Part shown: in pieces, positions 51,718 to 61,876 of the stretch | Numbering within the stretch: the first letter of the stretch is position 1 | Layout of the letters: each line of letters starts with the position of its first letter | Assembly (NCBI GenBank): GCA_004557655.1 | Contig: SFGJ01000010.1 | Coordinates: forward strand, 10,585-74,584 | Direction of reading: 5' to 3' | Source of the DNA: Clostridiales bacterium | Lineage (GTDB): Bacteria > Bacillota > Clostridia > Oscillospirales > Oscillospiraceae | DNA: 64,000 nucleotides | Program-made: the position numbers and the translations under genes | The notes under the pieces: model-generated | What the model was told of the DNA's origin: nothing | Database searches by the model: none | What the model saw: the letters and a program-made list of their open reading frames with translations, nothing else

Positions 51718-51750
51718 TATTTTATACAAAGCTTTTTCGGGAGGGATTTT

Positions 51751-52263
51751 ATGAATGGCTCGGAGCCCTTGGAGATCGAGCGCCGCTTTCTTATTCTCCG
51801 GCCATCGGAGGATGAATTAAAATCCCGATGCAGCCGCATTTACCAAATGGAGCAGACCTATCTTCTTGCCCCACCCCATCAAACAGAGCGTGTGCGCCGC
51901 CGTGAGGGGGACGGTGTGTCCTTTTTCCACACCGTGAAGATCGACCGCACCGCCTGCACCCGGGTAGAGCAGGAGGAGGAGATTACCCCGGAGGAGTACG
52001 AGGACTATCTCACCCGGCGTGACCCCATGACCCACACCATCCGTAAGACCCGCTACTGTCTGCAGTCAGGTCCCTTTACCTTTGAGATCGACTTCTACCC
52101 CTTCTGGCCCAGTTACGCTGTCATGGAGATCGAGCTGCCCCGGGAAGACGCCCCCTTTCGCTTCCCCCGGGGCATCACCGTGGTGCGGGAGCTGACCGGG
52201 GACCGCCGCTTCAGTAACGCGGCTTTGGCCAGACATATTCCCACCGAATGTGAACTGATCTGA
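51751..52263 (+). CDS. CYTH-domain (triphosphate tunnel) protein
   Basis: A 170-residue protein with the CYTH opening LEIERRFLI (ExExK-like Glu pair) and later acidic/basic strands (FFHTVKIDRT, RVEQEEEIT, FEIDFYPF, VMEIELPRED) that line the tunnel. CYTH proteins hydrolyse triphosphates or make cyclic AMP in some clades; here no specific substrate can be assigned. It stands alone between the repeat array and glnS. ATG follows GGGAGGGATTTT. Confidence 0.85.
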   Translation: MNGSEPLEIERRFLILRPSEDELKSRCSRIYQMEQTYLLAPPHQTERVRRREGDGVSFFHTVKIDRTACTRVEQEEEITPEEYEDYLTRRDPMTHTIRKTRYCLQSGPFTFEIDFYPFWPSYAVMEIELPREDAPFRFPRGITVVRELTGDRRFSNAALARHIPTECELI

Positions 52264-52273
52264 CCCGGAAGTC

Positions 52274-52302
52274 TTGCTTTTCACCGGAATGAACGGTATA
52301 AT
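52274..52302 (+). promoter_or_regulatory. Promoter of glnS
   Basis: TTGCTT, 17-bp spacer, TATAAT; 50 bp before the start codon at 52353. No T-box features were seen in the short leader. Confidence 0.75.
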
Positions 52303-52352
52303 AATATGGTATTTTTACGAGATATGTATTTCACGATAAGGAGCAGAGCGAT

Positions 52353-54101
<1,749 letters not shown>

Positions 54102-54105
54102 AAAC

Positions 54106-54139
54106 ATTTACCCCCGTGGTTTTTGCCACGGGGGTAAAT
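54106..54139 (+). terminator. Hairpin terminator of glnS
   Basis: Perfect 14-bp stem ATTTACCCCCGTGG / CCACGGGGGTAAAT with a T-rich loop; no T-run follows, so it may rely on the next stem as well. Confidence 0.7.
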
Positions 54140-54147
54140 TGATAAAG

Positions 54148-54181
54148 AACAAGAGACACCGCAATAGCGGTATCTCTTGTT
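54148..54181 (-). terminator. Terminator of rplJ-rplL
   Basis: Stem AACAAGAGATACCGC / GCGGTGTCTCTTGTT with one mismatch on the minus strand, followed by CTTTAT. Confidence 0.8.
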
Positions 54182-54202
54182 GATGATGGATTGAGGGATA
54201 AA

Positions 54203-54574
54203 TTACTTCAGCTCGATCTTGGCGCCGACTTCCTCCAGCTCCTTCTTCATGTTCTCTGCGTCTTCCTTGGACAGAGCTTCCTTCAGAGTGGTGGGGGTCT
54301 CCTCAACAGCCTTCTTGGCCTCAGCCAGGCCCAGACCGGTGATCTCACGGACAGACTTGATGACCTTGATCTTCTGAGCGGCATCGAAGCCAACCAGAAC
54401 GACATCGAACTCAGTCTTCTCCTCAGCAGCGGGAGCAGCAGCGCCGGCAGCGGGAGCAGCCATAGCAGCGGCGGAAACGCCGAACTCTTCCTCCAGAGCG
54501 TGCACCAGCTCGCTCAGCTCCAGAACGGTCAAACCCTTGATCTCTTCGATCATAGCAGTAATCTTCTCAGACAT
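54203..54574 (-). CDS. rplL: Ribosomal protein bL12 (L7/L12)
   Basis: A 123-residue acidic stalk protein: N-terminal dimer helix (LELSELVHALEEEFGVS), an Ala-rich hinge (AAPAAGAAAPAAEE) and the C-terminal domain KTEFDVVLVGFDAAQKIKVI that recruits translation GTPases. It follows rplJ with a 48-bp gap. Confidence 0.98.
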   Translation of the reverse strand: MSEKITAMIEEIKGLTVLELSELVHALEEEFGVSAAAMAAPAAGAAAPAAEEKTEFDVVLVGFDAAQKIKVIKSVREITGLGLAEAKKAVEETPTTLKEALSKEDAENMKKELEEVGAKIELK

Positions 54575-54622
54575 TGTATTAGCCTCCTATTATAAGATAT
54601 TTTTTGTTTATTCTTTCGCTGA

Positions 54623-55138
54623 TTACTCAGCAGCCTCGGCAGGAGCACCCTGCTTCTCGGCGATCTGCTTAATGACGCAAGCCAGAGCGGAAATGGGAGC
54701 CAACATGGTACCCAGAACCTGAGCCTGCAGAATGGGCAGTGCGGGGATGGATGCCAGAGCATTCACGGTCTCCAGGGGAACAACTTTTCCCTCCAGGAAG
54801 CCGCCCTTGATCTCGAACCGGCCATTGAGCTTCTTTGCAAACTCAGCGATGACACGAGCGGGAGCGACGGGGTCAGCAGCGATAGCCAGAGAAGTGGTAC
54901 CGTTGAGCTGCTCATCAAGCTCGTTCAATCCGCAGTTGTTGAATGCAAAGCGCAGCAGGGTGTTCTTGATGACGGAATACTCCACATCGTTTTTGCGGCA
55001 CTCAGCGCGCAGAGCAGTGTCCTCTGCCACGGTGATGCCCTTGTAGTCCACGATGACGCCGGCGCCGGAATTCCGGATCTTCTCGGTCAAAGCGGCCACG
55101 ATTGCCTGCTTTTCAGACAGAACTTTTGCGTTGGGCAT
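54623..55138 (-). CDS. rplJ: Ribosomal protein uL10
   Basis: A 171-residue protein; VIVDYKGITVAEDTALR, EYSVIKNTLLRFA and the C-terminal helix that carries L12 dimers are visible. It forms the base of the ribosomal stalk. Regulated by the leader upstream (L10 leader). Confidence 0.98.
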   Translation of the reverse strand: MPNAKVLSEKQAIVAALTEKIRNSGAGVIVDYKGITVAEDTALRAECRKNDVEYSVIKNTLLRFAFNNCGLNELDEQLNGTTSLAIAADPVAPARVIAEFAKKLNGRFEIKGGFLEGKVVPLETVNALASIPALPILQAQVLGTMLAPISALACVIKQIAEKQGAPAEAAE

Positions 55139-55179
55139 TCTTTGATTTCACCTCCATGAGAATTGTCGGTGCGTTCAAA

Positions 55180-55298
55180 AAGGAAACCCGTCCCTGTGCC
55201 AAAAGACACAAGGACGGGGTAAAGCAATCATAATTGATTTGCCATCCTCGGCAGGACTTACGGACAAGTCCACCTGCTGTCTTTGGAACGCATCATTT
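55180..55298 (-). promoter_or_regulatory. L10 leader (autoregulatory mRNA structure) of rplJL
   Basis: Downstream of the promoter the minus strand carries the L10-leader pattern (AAAGACAGCAGGTGGACTT, then GTCCTGCCGAGGATGGC), the binding site for the L10/L12 complex, and ends in a hairpin CCCGTCC / GGACGGG (55186-55218) followed by a T-rich run, a likely attenuator. Binding of excess L10 should lower rplJL expression. Confidence 0.85.
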
Positions 55299-55327
55299 AT
55301 TATATCCAGGGCTTTGGCAAATGTCAA
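55299..55327 (-). promoter_or_regulatory. Consensus promoter of rplJL
   Basis: On the minus strand TTGACA, 17-bp spacer, TATAAT: a perfect match, lying 28 bp after the end of rplA. Confidence 0.92.
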
Positions 55328-55354
55328 GCCCTAAATACCATTGTGGTGCAAAAA

Positions 55355-56047
55355 TTACAGCTGCTTGTTGGCGTTCATCTTCACGCCTGGGCCCATGGTG
55401 GATGCAGCCACGCAGGACTTGATATACTGGCCCTTGGCGGCGGCGGGCTTGGCCTTGATGATGGCGCCCAACAGAGCGGTGTAGTTCTCATACAACTTGT
55501 CCGCACCGAAAGAAACCTTGCCGATGGGGCAATGGATGATGTTGGTCTTGTCCAGACGATACTCAACCTTACCGGCCTTAGCCTCGGTGACAGCCTTGGC
55601 GGCATCGGGGGTCACAGTGCCGGACTTGGGAGAAGGCATCAGACCCTTGGGGCCCAGAACCTTACCCAGACGGCCCACCACGCCCATCATGTCGGGGGTA
55701 GCGACCACCACATCGAAATCGAACCAGTTTTCCTTCTGGATCTTCTCCACCAGATCCATGTCGCCCACATAATCGGCGCCAGCGGCCTTGGCAGCTTCAG
55801 CCTTGTCGCCCTTGGCGAACACCAGCACACGCACAGACTTACCGGTACCGTTGGGCAGCACGATGGCGCCGCGGACCTGCTGGTCTGCATGGCGGGAGTC
55901 AACGCCCAGCTTCACATGAAGCTCGACGGTCTCATCAAACTTAGCGGAAGCGGTCTTGCAGATCAGTTCCAGACCTTCCTTGGGATCGTACAGAGCGGCC
56001 TTGTCGATCTGCTTGGCGCTCTCCTGATATTTCTTGCCTCTAAACAT
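55355..56047 (-). CDS. rplA: Ribosomal protein uL1
   Basis: A 230-residue RNA-binding protein: DETVELHVKLGVDSRHADQQ, ATPDMMGVVGRLGKVLGPKGLMPSPK and GTVTPD are typical L1. It is the L1 stalk protein and can repress its own operon. It follows rplK by 14 bp. Confidence 0.98.
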   Translation of the reverse strand: MFRGKKYQESAKQIDKAALYDPKEGLELICKTASAKFDETVELHVKLGVDSRHADQQVRGAIVLPNGTGKSVRVLVFAKGDKAEAAKAAGADYVGDMDLVEKIQKENWFDFDVVVATPDMMGVVGRLGKVLGPKGLMPSPKSGTVTPDAAKAVTEAKAGKVEYRLDKTNIIHCPIGKVSFGADKLYENYTALLGAIIKAKPAAAKGQYIKSCVAASTMGPGVKMNANKQL

Positions 56048-56061
56048 ACCTTACACCCTCC

Positions 56062-56487
56062 TTATTCACCGACGACAACGCCCATGGAGCGTGCGGTACC
56101 AGCGATCATGCTCATAGCGGCTTCCAGAGAAGCGGCGTTCAGATCACGCATCTTCAGCTCAGCGATCTTCTGAATGGAGGCCTTGGAAATGGTAGCGACC
56201 TTCTCCTTGTTGGGAACGCCGGAACCGGACTCAATGTTGCACTCCTTCTTGATGAGGACGGCTGCGGGGGGAGTCTTCGTGATGAAGGAGAAGGAACGGT
56301 CGGCATACACGGTGATGACCACGGGAATGATGAGACCCATATCGTTCTTCGTCCGCTCATTGAACTCCTTGGTGAAAGCGGCGATGTTCACGCCGTGCTG
56401 ACCCAGAGCGGGGCCAACGGGGGGTGCGGGAGTTGCTTTACCTGCAGGGATCTGCAGCTTTACATAACCAACGACTTTCTGTGCCAT
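56062..56487 (-). CDS. rplK: Ribosomal protein uL11
   Basis: A 141-residue protein beginning MAQKVVGYVKLQIPAGKA, with PPVGPALGQHGVNI. The start at 56487 follows GGAGGTGCCTGTC; the frame from 56496 is shorter of a good site. It binds 23S rRNA at the GTPase centre. Confidence 0.98.
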   Translation of the reverse strand: MAQKVVGYVKLQIPAGKATPAPPVGPALGQHGVNIAAFTKEFNERTKNDMGLIIPVVITVYADRSFSFITKTPPAAVLIKKECNIESGSGVPNKEKVATISKASIQKIAELKMRDLNAASLEAAMSMIAGTARSMGVVVGE

Positions 56488-56496
56488 GACAGGCAC

Positions 56497-56624
56497 CTCC
56501 TTTTTAATAATGTGGTAGCGGCCGGCCCAATGCCGAACCCGCTTTTGGCGAGACGCTCAGGCGCCTCTCCCACTTGTGCCGGACTGGTTTTGCCCCGGCG
56601 TTTCTGCGCGGATACTGCCGTGCC
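56497..56624 (-). promoter_or_regulatory. Leader-like structured gap before rplK
   Basis: The 128-nt stretch between nusG and rplK holds GTGGGAGAGGCG, a stem GAGGCGC / GCGTCTC, and ACCACAT, the arrangement I recall from rplK leaders that bind L1 in other bacteria. A site for L1 feedback is plausible. Confidence 0.5.
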
Positions 56625-57149
56625 TCAGGGCAGAACCTCTACCTGGTCCAGCTCCAGCTCGACCGGGGTCTCTCTGCCAAACATGGAAACCACAACCCGC
56701 ACCTTGTTCTTCTCGGGTTCGATCTCCTCCACGACACCTGTGAAACTGGCCAGAGGACCTTCCGTGATCTTCACGGTATCGCCCACATGGTACAGCACCA
56801 CGATCTCGTGCTTCTCCACGCCTAATGCGGCCACTTCTTCCTCCGTAAGGGGAATGGCCTTGTTGGCTTCGCCCACGAAACCGGTGACGCCGCGGATGTT
56901 GCGGACCAGATGCCAGGTATCGTCGGTCAGCACCATTTTAATGAGCACATAACCGGGGAATACCTTCCGCTCCACTTCCTTCATGACGCCGGCCTCCGTG
57001 ACCTCGGTCACGGTCTCCATGGGGATCTCCATTTTCTGGACCATATCCTCCAGACCACGGTTGGCCACGGATTTCTCGATGGCGGCCTTTACCGCGTTTT
57101 CATAACCGGAGTAGGTGTGAAGTACATACCATTTTGCGTTATTGGCCAT
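56625..57149 (-). CDS. nusG: Transcription elongation/antitermination factor NusG
   Basis: A 174-residue factor: N-terminal NGN domain starting KWYVLHTYSGYENAVKAAI, and C-terminal KOW domain (DTVKITEGPLASFTGVVEEI). Start MANNAKW at 57149 fits the family; an earlier start is only the secE overlap. It binds RNA polymerase and links transcription to translation. Follows secE by 10 bp. Confidence 0.97.
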   Translation of the reverse strand: MANNAKWYVLHTYSGYENAVKAAIEKSVANRGLEDMVQKMEIPMETVTEVTEAGVMKEVERKVFPGYVLIKMVLTDDTWHLVRNIRGVTGFVGEANKAIPLTEEEVAALGVEKHEIVVLYHVGDTVKITEGPLASFTGVVEEIEPEKNKVRVVVSMFGRETPVELELDQVEVLP

Positions 57150-57159
57150 GCTCTGCTCC

Positions 57160-57375
57160 TTAAGCGGCGAACAGGCCGACCAAAGTCTTGACCGCCAAAA
57201 CGGCCACTGCGTCAAACACCCAGATAAACACGCCTACACCCAGGGAGCACAGGAGCACTGTACCGGTGTTCTTCGCCGTCGTCTTGCCATCGGGCCAAAC
57301 GACCTTTTTCAGCTCGCTTCTCATCTCACGGAACCACTTGCCGCGGTCTTTTTTAACCTTGTTAACCTCTGCCAT
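57160..57375 (-). CDS. secE: Preprotein translocase subunit SecE
   Basis: A 71-residue protein with KWFREMRSELKKVVWPDGK before a single C-terminal membrane span. This is the essential clamp of SecY. The start MAEVNK at 57375 lies behind AAGGTTGTGTAACG; the longer frame is less typical. Confidence 0.95.
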   Translation of the reverse strand: MAEVNKVKKDRGKWFREMRSELKKVVWPDGKTTAKNTGTVLLCSLGVGVFIWVFDAVAVLAVKTLVGLFAA

Positions 57376-57402
57376 CGTTACACAACCTTTCTTTTCATCC
57401 AA

Positions 57403-57552
57403 TCACTTGGTTTCGGTGTGAACCGTATGCTTTCTGCAGAAGGGGCAATACTTGTTCATCTCAAGACGATCAGGACTGTTCTTCTTGTTCTTCATCGTGT
57501 TGTAGTTTCTCTGCTTGCACTCGTTGCATCTCAAAGTAATCTTCACGCGCAT
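57403..57552 (-). CDS. rpmG: Ribosomal protein bL33
   Basis: A 49-residue protein, MRVKITLRCNECKQRNY onwards, with the zinc pair CNEC...CPFC. Start follows AAGGAGGTGCCGTTAG. First gene of rpmG-secE-nusG-rplK-rplA, a standard Firmicutes order. Confidence 0.97.
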   Translation of the reverse strand: MRVKITLRCNECKQRNYNTMKNKKNSPDRLEMNKYCPFCRKHTVHTETK

Positions 57553-57686
57553 CTAACGGCACCTCCTTATTAGATTGGGCTGCCCGTTGTTCGGATCAGC
57601 CGTTTGCCTCCCTGCTCCGCAGATTTTCCCCGCACGCCGAAGCGAAAAGCGCGCAAAAAGAAAGCACCCACTCACAGGTATTTTTT

Positions 57687-57715
57687 ATTCTATCACTGTT
57701 TTCGCAAGCGGTCAA
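57687..57715 (-). promoter_or_regulatory. Promoter of rpmG-secE-nusG-rplK-rplA
   Basis: On the minus strand TTGACC, 17-bp spacer, TAGAAT, 135 bp before rpmG. Confidence 0.72.
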
Positions 57716-57827
57716 CCTGTTTTTTGCAAAAAATCGCATTTTTTTAAGGAAATATTGCCACCTGCCATCTTGTCGTGGTATGATAGGAAAAAAGCAGCCG
57801 CGGTGCGGCTTGGAAAGGATTTTTTCT

Positions 57828-58253
57828 ATGAAAATCATGGCCATTGACTATGGCGACGCCCATACCGGTATCGCCATCTCCGACCGCATGGAGACCCTGG
57901 CTGGCTTCACCACCGTGATAGACAGCCGCAGGCAGGATGAGGTGGTGGCTCAGATTCAGAAGCTCATCGCCGAACACGGCGTGGAGCGTCTGGTGCTGGG
58001 CTATCCCAAAAATATGGACGGCACCTTGGGTCCCCGGGCGGAGAAATGTGCCGCGCTGGGTGAAATCCTGCAGGCGGCCACCTCCCTGCCCCTGGTACTA
58101 TGGGACGAACGGCGCAGCACCGTGGAGGCCCACTCCATCCTCCTCGCAGGCGGAAAAAACGGCAAGCAGCGCAAAAAAATCGTGGATGCCGTGGCCGCCA
58201 GCCTGATGCTGGAAGGCTATCTCACCCGGCGGCGGCTGGAGGGAAATCCATGA
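57828..58253 (+). CDS. ruvX: Putative pre-16S rRNA nuclease YqgF/RuvX
   Basis: A 141-residue RNase H-fold protein: MAIDYGDAHTGIAISD at the start, LVLGYPKNMDGTLGPRAE and LWDERRSTVEAH are the family blocks. It acts on rRNA maturation in known cases. ATG 57828 follows GGAAAGGATTTTTTCT. Its stop overlaps the next gene (ATGA). Confidence 0.92.
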   Translation: MKIMAIDYGDAHTGIAISDRMETLAGFTTVIDSRRQDEVVAQIQKLIAEHGVERLVLGYPKNMDGTLGPRAEKCAALGEILQAATSLPLVLWDERRSTVEAHSILLAGGKNGKQRKKIVDAVAASLMLEGYLTRRRLEGNP

Positions 58254-59446
58254 AAATATGCGTCATCGGCGGCGGTGCGGCAGGCATGATGGCCGCCCTG
58301 ACAGCCGCGGAAAGCGGCCACAGCGTCCTGCTGCTGGAGCGGCAGAGCCGGGTGGGCCGCAAGCTGCTGGCCACCGGCAACGGCCGCTGCAATCTCACTA
58401 ATTATAATGTATCCCCCGCCCACTATCACGGTGGGGCCGGCTTCTGTGATTTTGCTCTGGAGCAGTTTGATGTAGGCGCCACTCTGCAATACTTCACCTC
58501 CCTGGGTCTTTTGACCGTGTCGGAAAGCAGCGGCCGCGTCTATCCCATGAGCAACATGGCCGGCAGTGTACTGGACGTCCTGCGTTACGCCCTGGAGCGC
58601 TCCGGCATAGATGTGCGAACGAATCAGGTAGTCACCGGCATTCGAAAAGCCCCGGAGGGCTTTGCTGTTCATACCGAAACAGCCGCTTTTTCCGCCCAGC
58701 GGATCATTCTGGCCGCAGGCGGTGGTGCGGGCAGCAAGGTGGGCGGCGTCATGGATGGCTACCGCCTGGCCAAAGATCTGGGCCATCACCGCACCGCACT
58801 GTACCCCTCCCTGGTGCAAGTCAAGACCGACCCCACCTACCCCCGGGCGTTGAAGGGGGTGAAGGCTGAGTGCGGCATCGCCATATGCCGGGGCGATCAA
58901 CGGGTAGCGCATAACCGCGGTGAAGTTCTGTTTACCGAATACGGCGTCAGCGGCCCGGCAATTTTTGACCTCTCCCGCGCTGTCTCCACCGGCGGCGAGG
59001 GGCTCTCCTGCGTCCTGAATTTCTTTCCTGACTGGTCGGAGAGCGAGGTGCTGCATTGGCTCGGGCAGCGCCGGGAGGCCATGGCCGCTCATGAAGCCTC
59101 CACCCTGCTCACAGGCTCCTGCCATACCCGTTTGGGGCAAATGATCTGCAAAGCCGCCGGTTTCACCAATCAGAGCGCATCCACACTGACCCGGACAGAT
59201 CTGCGTCGCATTGCGGAGCAGGCCACCCATTTCACCCTCCTCATCACCGGTACCTGCGGCTTCGACCAGGCTCAGGTCACCGCCGGAGGATTGGACACCC
59301 GGGAATTTGATCCCCAGACCCTGCAAAGCCGTCTGGTACCGGGCCTGTACGCCTGCGGTGAGGTGCTGGATGTCGACGGCGACTGCGGCGGTTATAACCT
59401 CCAGTGGGCCTGGAGCAGCGGCAGATTGGCGGGGAAAGTGCTGTGA
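58250..59446 (+). CDS. HI0933/YhiN-type FAD-dependent oxidoreductase
   Basis: A 398-residue flavoprotein: Rossmann motif VIGGGAAGMMAALTAAE, then LERQSRVGRKLLATGNGRCNLTN, the family signature, and a C-terminal CGEVLDVDGDCGGYNLQWAWSSG. Members bind FAD; the physiological reaction is unsettled (often named aminoacetone oxidase-like). Coupled to ruvX by an ATGA overlap. Confidence 0.9.
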   Translation: MKICVIGGGAAGMMAALTAAESGHSVLLLERQSRVGRKLLATGNGRCNLTNYNVSPAHYHGGAGFCDFALEQFDVGATLQYFTSLGLLTVSESSGRVYPMSNMAGSVLDVLRYALERSGIDVRTNQVVTGIRKAPEGFAVHTETAAFSAQRIILAAGGGAGSKVGGVMDGYRLAKDLGHHRTALYPSLVQVKTDPTYPRALKGVKAECGIAICRGDQRVAHNRGEVLFTEYGVSGPAIFDLSRAVSTGGEGLSCVLNFFPDWSESEVLHWLGQRREAMAAHEASTLLTGSCHTRLGQMICKAAGFTNQSASTLTRTDLRRIAEQATHFTLLITGTCGFDQAQVTAGGLDTREFDPQTLQSRLVPGLYACGEVLDVDGDCGGYNLQWAWSSGRLAGKVL

Positions 59447-59496
59447 TACCGCCTCACATAGGGGCTGGCGTTCCCGATAACCCGCAAAATATTATA

Positions 59497-59525
59497 AAAA
59501 GCGGAGGCGATGCCTCCGCTTTTTA
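59497..59525. terminator. Bidirectional terminator
   Basis: AAAAGCGGAGGC / GCCTCCGCTTTT with GAT loop, A and T runs on both sides; serves the flavoprotein gene (+) and the DUF421 gene (-). Confidence 0.92.
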
Positions 59526-60230
59526 TTATTTGTCCGTCAGATCCGAGGGCAGCTTCTTGCTCTCCATGGGAAAAATCGAAAGCTGATTTCCGTCCGCCAT
59601 GGCCAGAAATACCTCCTCCGCCTCCTTATACCCCTGCTGTCGGAGCTGGTTCATAAGCCAGGTCACGTTCTTTCCTATCCGCTGCAGGTTCCCCGGCAGC
59701 ACTTCCCCGTCCAGGACCACCGGGGTCTGGAGCAAGGTCTGATCCGGTTGGATGGAAAAATCCGCCGGTGTGGCAGGTCTCTGCATCTCCACCGGCAGGA
59801 ATGTCACCTTACCGTTGTGTTCCAGCAGCGCCGTCTGGATCTGGCTCAGGTCAAAATAGCCACCGATGCGGCAATACATGAGGAACTCCCCCAAGTCCAT
59901 CTTGGCCTTTTTCAAATTATCCCGGTAAATGACGCCTCCATCCATGAGTATCAGCGGCTTGCCTGTCATTATCCGGCGGGCCGCCAGCGATTTGTTAGTC
60001 AGCAGAGAAATGATCACCGCCACCACCGCATATATAACCAAGGCAAGCAGAAAATTTTCCGGTGTGTCCAGTTCCGTGGCCATTTCGGCGGCAATGGAGC
60101 CTATGGTGATGCCCACGATGTAGTCAAAAAGGTTCATTTGCGACACCTGTTTGTTGCCCATGAGCTTGGTCAGCAGAAACAGCGCCGCCAGTGATATAAG
60201 CGAGGTCACAGCCACCCGCAGCAGATTCAT
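59526..60230 (-). CDS. DUF421 (YetF-like) membrane protein
   Basis: A 234-residue protein: three hydrophobic spans in the first 80 residues (SLISLAALFLLTKLMG, YIVGITIGSIAA, LLALVIYAVVAVIISLL) followed by a soluble part with KPLILMDGGVIYRDNLKKAKMDL typical of DUF421. The family occurs in spore formers (YetF is a germinosome-related scaffold in Bacillus). Single gene. Confidence 0.85.
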   Translation of the reverse strand: MNLLRVAVTSLISLAALFLLTKLMGNKQVSQMNLFDYIVGITIGSIAAEMATELDTPENFLLALVIYAVVAVIISLLTNKSLAARRIMTGKPLILMDGGVIYRDNLKKAKMDLGEFLMYCRIGGYFDLSQIQTALLEHNGKVTFLPVEMQRPATPADFSIQPDQTLLQTPVVLDGEVLPGNLQRIGKNVTWLMNQLRQQGYKEAEEVFLAMADGNQLSIFPMESKKLPSDLTDK

Positions 60231-60283
60231 AAGAATACCTCCCCTTCCATACTTTTCATCAGTATGACCGGGGAGATAAGATT

Positions 60284-61555
60284 TTATCCATGATGCTCCT
60301 CATTTTCATTGGTGTGGATGTTGATGAATTCCGCCCGCATCTTGGAATAGAGGATGGTCTGGCTGCTGTATAGACCGCAGTAGCCGGAGAGCAGGTAACT
60401 GATGGCGCAGGCCATGGCGAAATACAGCAAGTCTCCCGTGCCGAAGAGTTCAATGCTCAAAAAAACAGACGCAATGGGGCAGTTGACGGCTCCGCAGAAC
60501 ACCGCCACCAATCCGATAGCCGCGCCGAAGCCCGCTGGCAGACCCAAGAAGCCGCCCAACAGGCACCCAAAGCAAGCCCCCACAAAAAAGGAGGGCACTA
60601 CCTCGCCGCCCTTAAAGCCAAATCCAATGGTCACAGCGGTAAACAAAAGCTTTAGGATCCACGCCCAGCCGTCCACTTGGCCGCCCATGGCCCGCTCCAC
60701 CACTTCCATGCCCGCGCCGTTATAGTCGGTATTCCCCACCAGCAGCGTCAGCCCGACGATCAGCGCGCCGCCCACGGCCACCCGTAAAAACGGGTTGGGC
60801 AGGAGCCTTGCCGCCCAGCTGCCCGTTTCCTGTATGCCCCGGCAAAAGAGGATGCTCACCACCGCGCAGCCGATGGCCAAAAAGATCACCAGCAACATGG
60901 TCCATGGATCCATCCCCGGGTCGGCCACCGTGAAGCGGGTAGGCGGCACGCCCATGACCAGGCTCACCAGATATCCCACCAGCGCCGCCGTCAGGCAGGG
61001 GATAAGTCCGGCGTAGTAAAACACGCCAACGCTGATAACCTCCATGGCGAAGACCGCCGCCGTCAGCGGCGTGCCGAACAGCGCCGCGAACACGGCGCTC
61101 ATGCCGCACAGGGTCGCCAGGGGCAAATCCTTCTCCCCTAAATGCAGCAGCCGTCCTGTGGTGAAGCCAATGCCGCCGCCGATCTGCAGCGCCGCGCCCT
61201 CCCGGCCGGCGCTGCCACCGCCCAGATGGGTCAGCACCGTGGAAAGGAAGATCACCGGTACCAAAAGCACCGGCACATTCCTGCCAAAGTGCACTGACTC
61301 GATGACGGCGTTGGTGTCCTTTCCCTCCACTCGAGTCACACGGTATAACCCCGCAATCACAAGGCCCAGCACAGGCAGCAGATACAGGATCCACGGGTGC
61401 GCGCCCCGGGCCCAGGTGGCATAGTGCACGCCGATGTGGAACAGCGATCCGATAACGCCGCCCACGCCGCCGATGAGGCCGCCCACCGCCAGCCATTTCC
61501 CCAGCACGGCGGGATATGCTCCCATATGGGTCATATATTTTTTCAACCGCTCCAC
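60284..61555 (-). CDS. ClC-family chloride channel/exchanger
   Basis: A 423-residue membrane protein with many hydrophobic spans. LTHLGGGSAGREGAALQIGGG is the ClC GREGP motif, here GREGA; the glutamate in GREG is kept. The usual GSGIP selectivity region reads GKDTNAVI, a variant found in some bacterial clades. Whether it is a chloride channel, an H+/Cl- exchanger or a fluoride type cannot be decided; no fluoride riboswitch was seen. The start is GTG at 61555. Confidence 0.85.
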   Translation of the reverse strand: MERLKKYMTHMGAYPAVLGKWLAVGGLIGGVGGVIGSLFHIGVHYATWARGAHPWILYLLPVLGLVIAGLYRVTRVEGKDTNAVIESVHFGRNVPVLLVPVIFLSTVLTHLGGGSAGREGAALQIGGGIGFTTGRLLHLGEKDLPLATLCGMSAVFAALFGTPLTAAVFAMEVISVGVFYYAGLIPCLTAALVGYLVSLVMGVPPTRFTVADPGMDPWTMLLVIFLAIGCAVVSILFCRGIQETGSWAARLLPNPFLRVAVGGALIVGLTLLVGNTDYNGAGMEVVERAMGGQVDGWAWILKLLFTAVTIGFGFKGGEVVPSFFVGACFGCLLGGFLGLPAGFGAAIGLVAVFCGAVNCPIASVFLSIELFGTGDLLYFAMACAISYLLSGYCGLYSSQTILYSKMRAEFINIHTNENEEHHG

Positions 61556-61601
61556 CGTGTGCCGCCTTCCTTTCCCGCAGATCCGTCAAAATTTCTCCTA
61601 T

Positions 61602-61630
61602 TTTATACCACCTTTGTCCGTTGGTGTCAA
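61602..61630 (-). promoter_or_regulatory. Promoter of the clc gene
   Basis: On the minus strand TTGACA, 17-bp spacer, TATAAA, 46 bp before the GTG start. Confidence 0.82.
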
Positions 61631-61791
61631 TCACTGTCACAAAGATAGAGCCTTCCCCTCCTCGAAACAACGCCCCCTCTCCATTCTGCAAACCGCAGCT
61701 TCACCACAAGGCAGAACTCCCCGAATTCGCCCCGGTTCCCGACATGGCTAAAAATTTTTTAGATTATCTCACATTTTTTTGGTTTTTATGG

Positions 61792-61820
61792 TTGATTCTG
61801 CTGACAGAATGTTCTATACT
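61792..61820 (+). promoter_or_regulatory. Promoter of serC-serA
   Basis: TTGATT, 17-bp spacer, TATACT, 56 bp before the serC start. Confidence 0.72.
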
Positions 61821-61876
61821 ATAGCTGTAAAAGCCGTATACCCTGATAACAACACAAAAACAGGAGGTACTATCAA

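Larger units (their letters stand above)
51361..51750. repeat. Intergenic array of six palindromic hairpins
   Basis: Six perfect or near-perfect stems in 260 bp: 51398-51424 (GGGGCGGACAGC arms), 51431-51460 (TGTCG-AAAAACCC), 51487-51513 (AATTTGTCCGTC), 51536-51568 (ATTTTCTCTC), 51580-51601 (TTTGCCGCC), and 51629-51656, a second copy of the first. The last is followed by CTCTTTTTT. The first and last share the same 12-bp arms and AAA loop. No protein is coded; it resembles a mosaic repeat element. Confidence 0.75.
61556..61876. other. Intergenic region with divergent promoters of clc and serCA
   Basis: No gene seen in about 320 bp. It contains the two divergent promoters listed separately (61602-61630 on minus, 61792-61820 on plus) and, between them, a stretch with no structure that I can identify. 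Confidence 0.6.

Noticed and set aside
52303..52352. T-box ahead of glnS
   Set aside because: The leader is only about 45 nt and holds no T-box core sequence or terminator.
58897..59082. Small minus-strand frame in the flavoprotein gene
   Set aside because: Shadow without a start context.
61556..61660. Fluoride riboswitch ahead of the ClC gene
   Set aside because: The leader of about 40 nt is too short and lacks the crcB-motif core.
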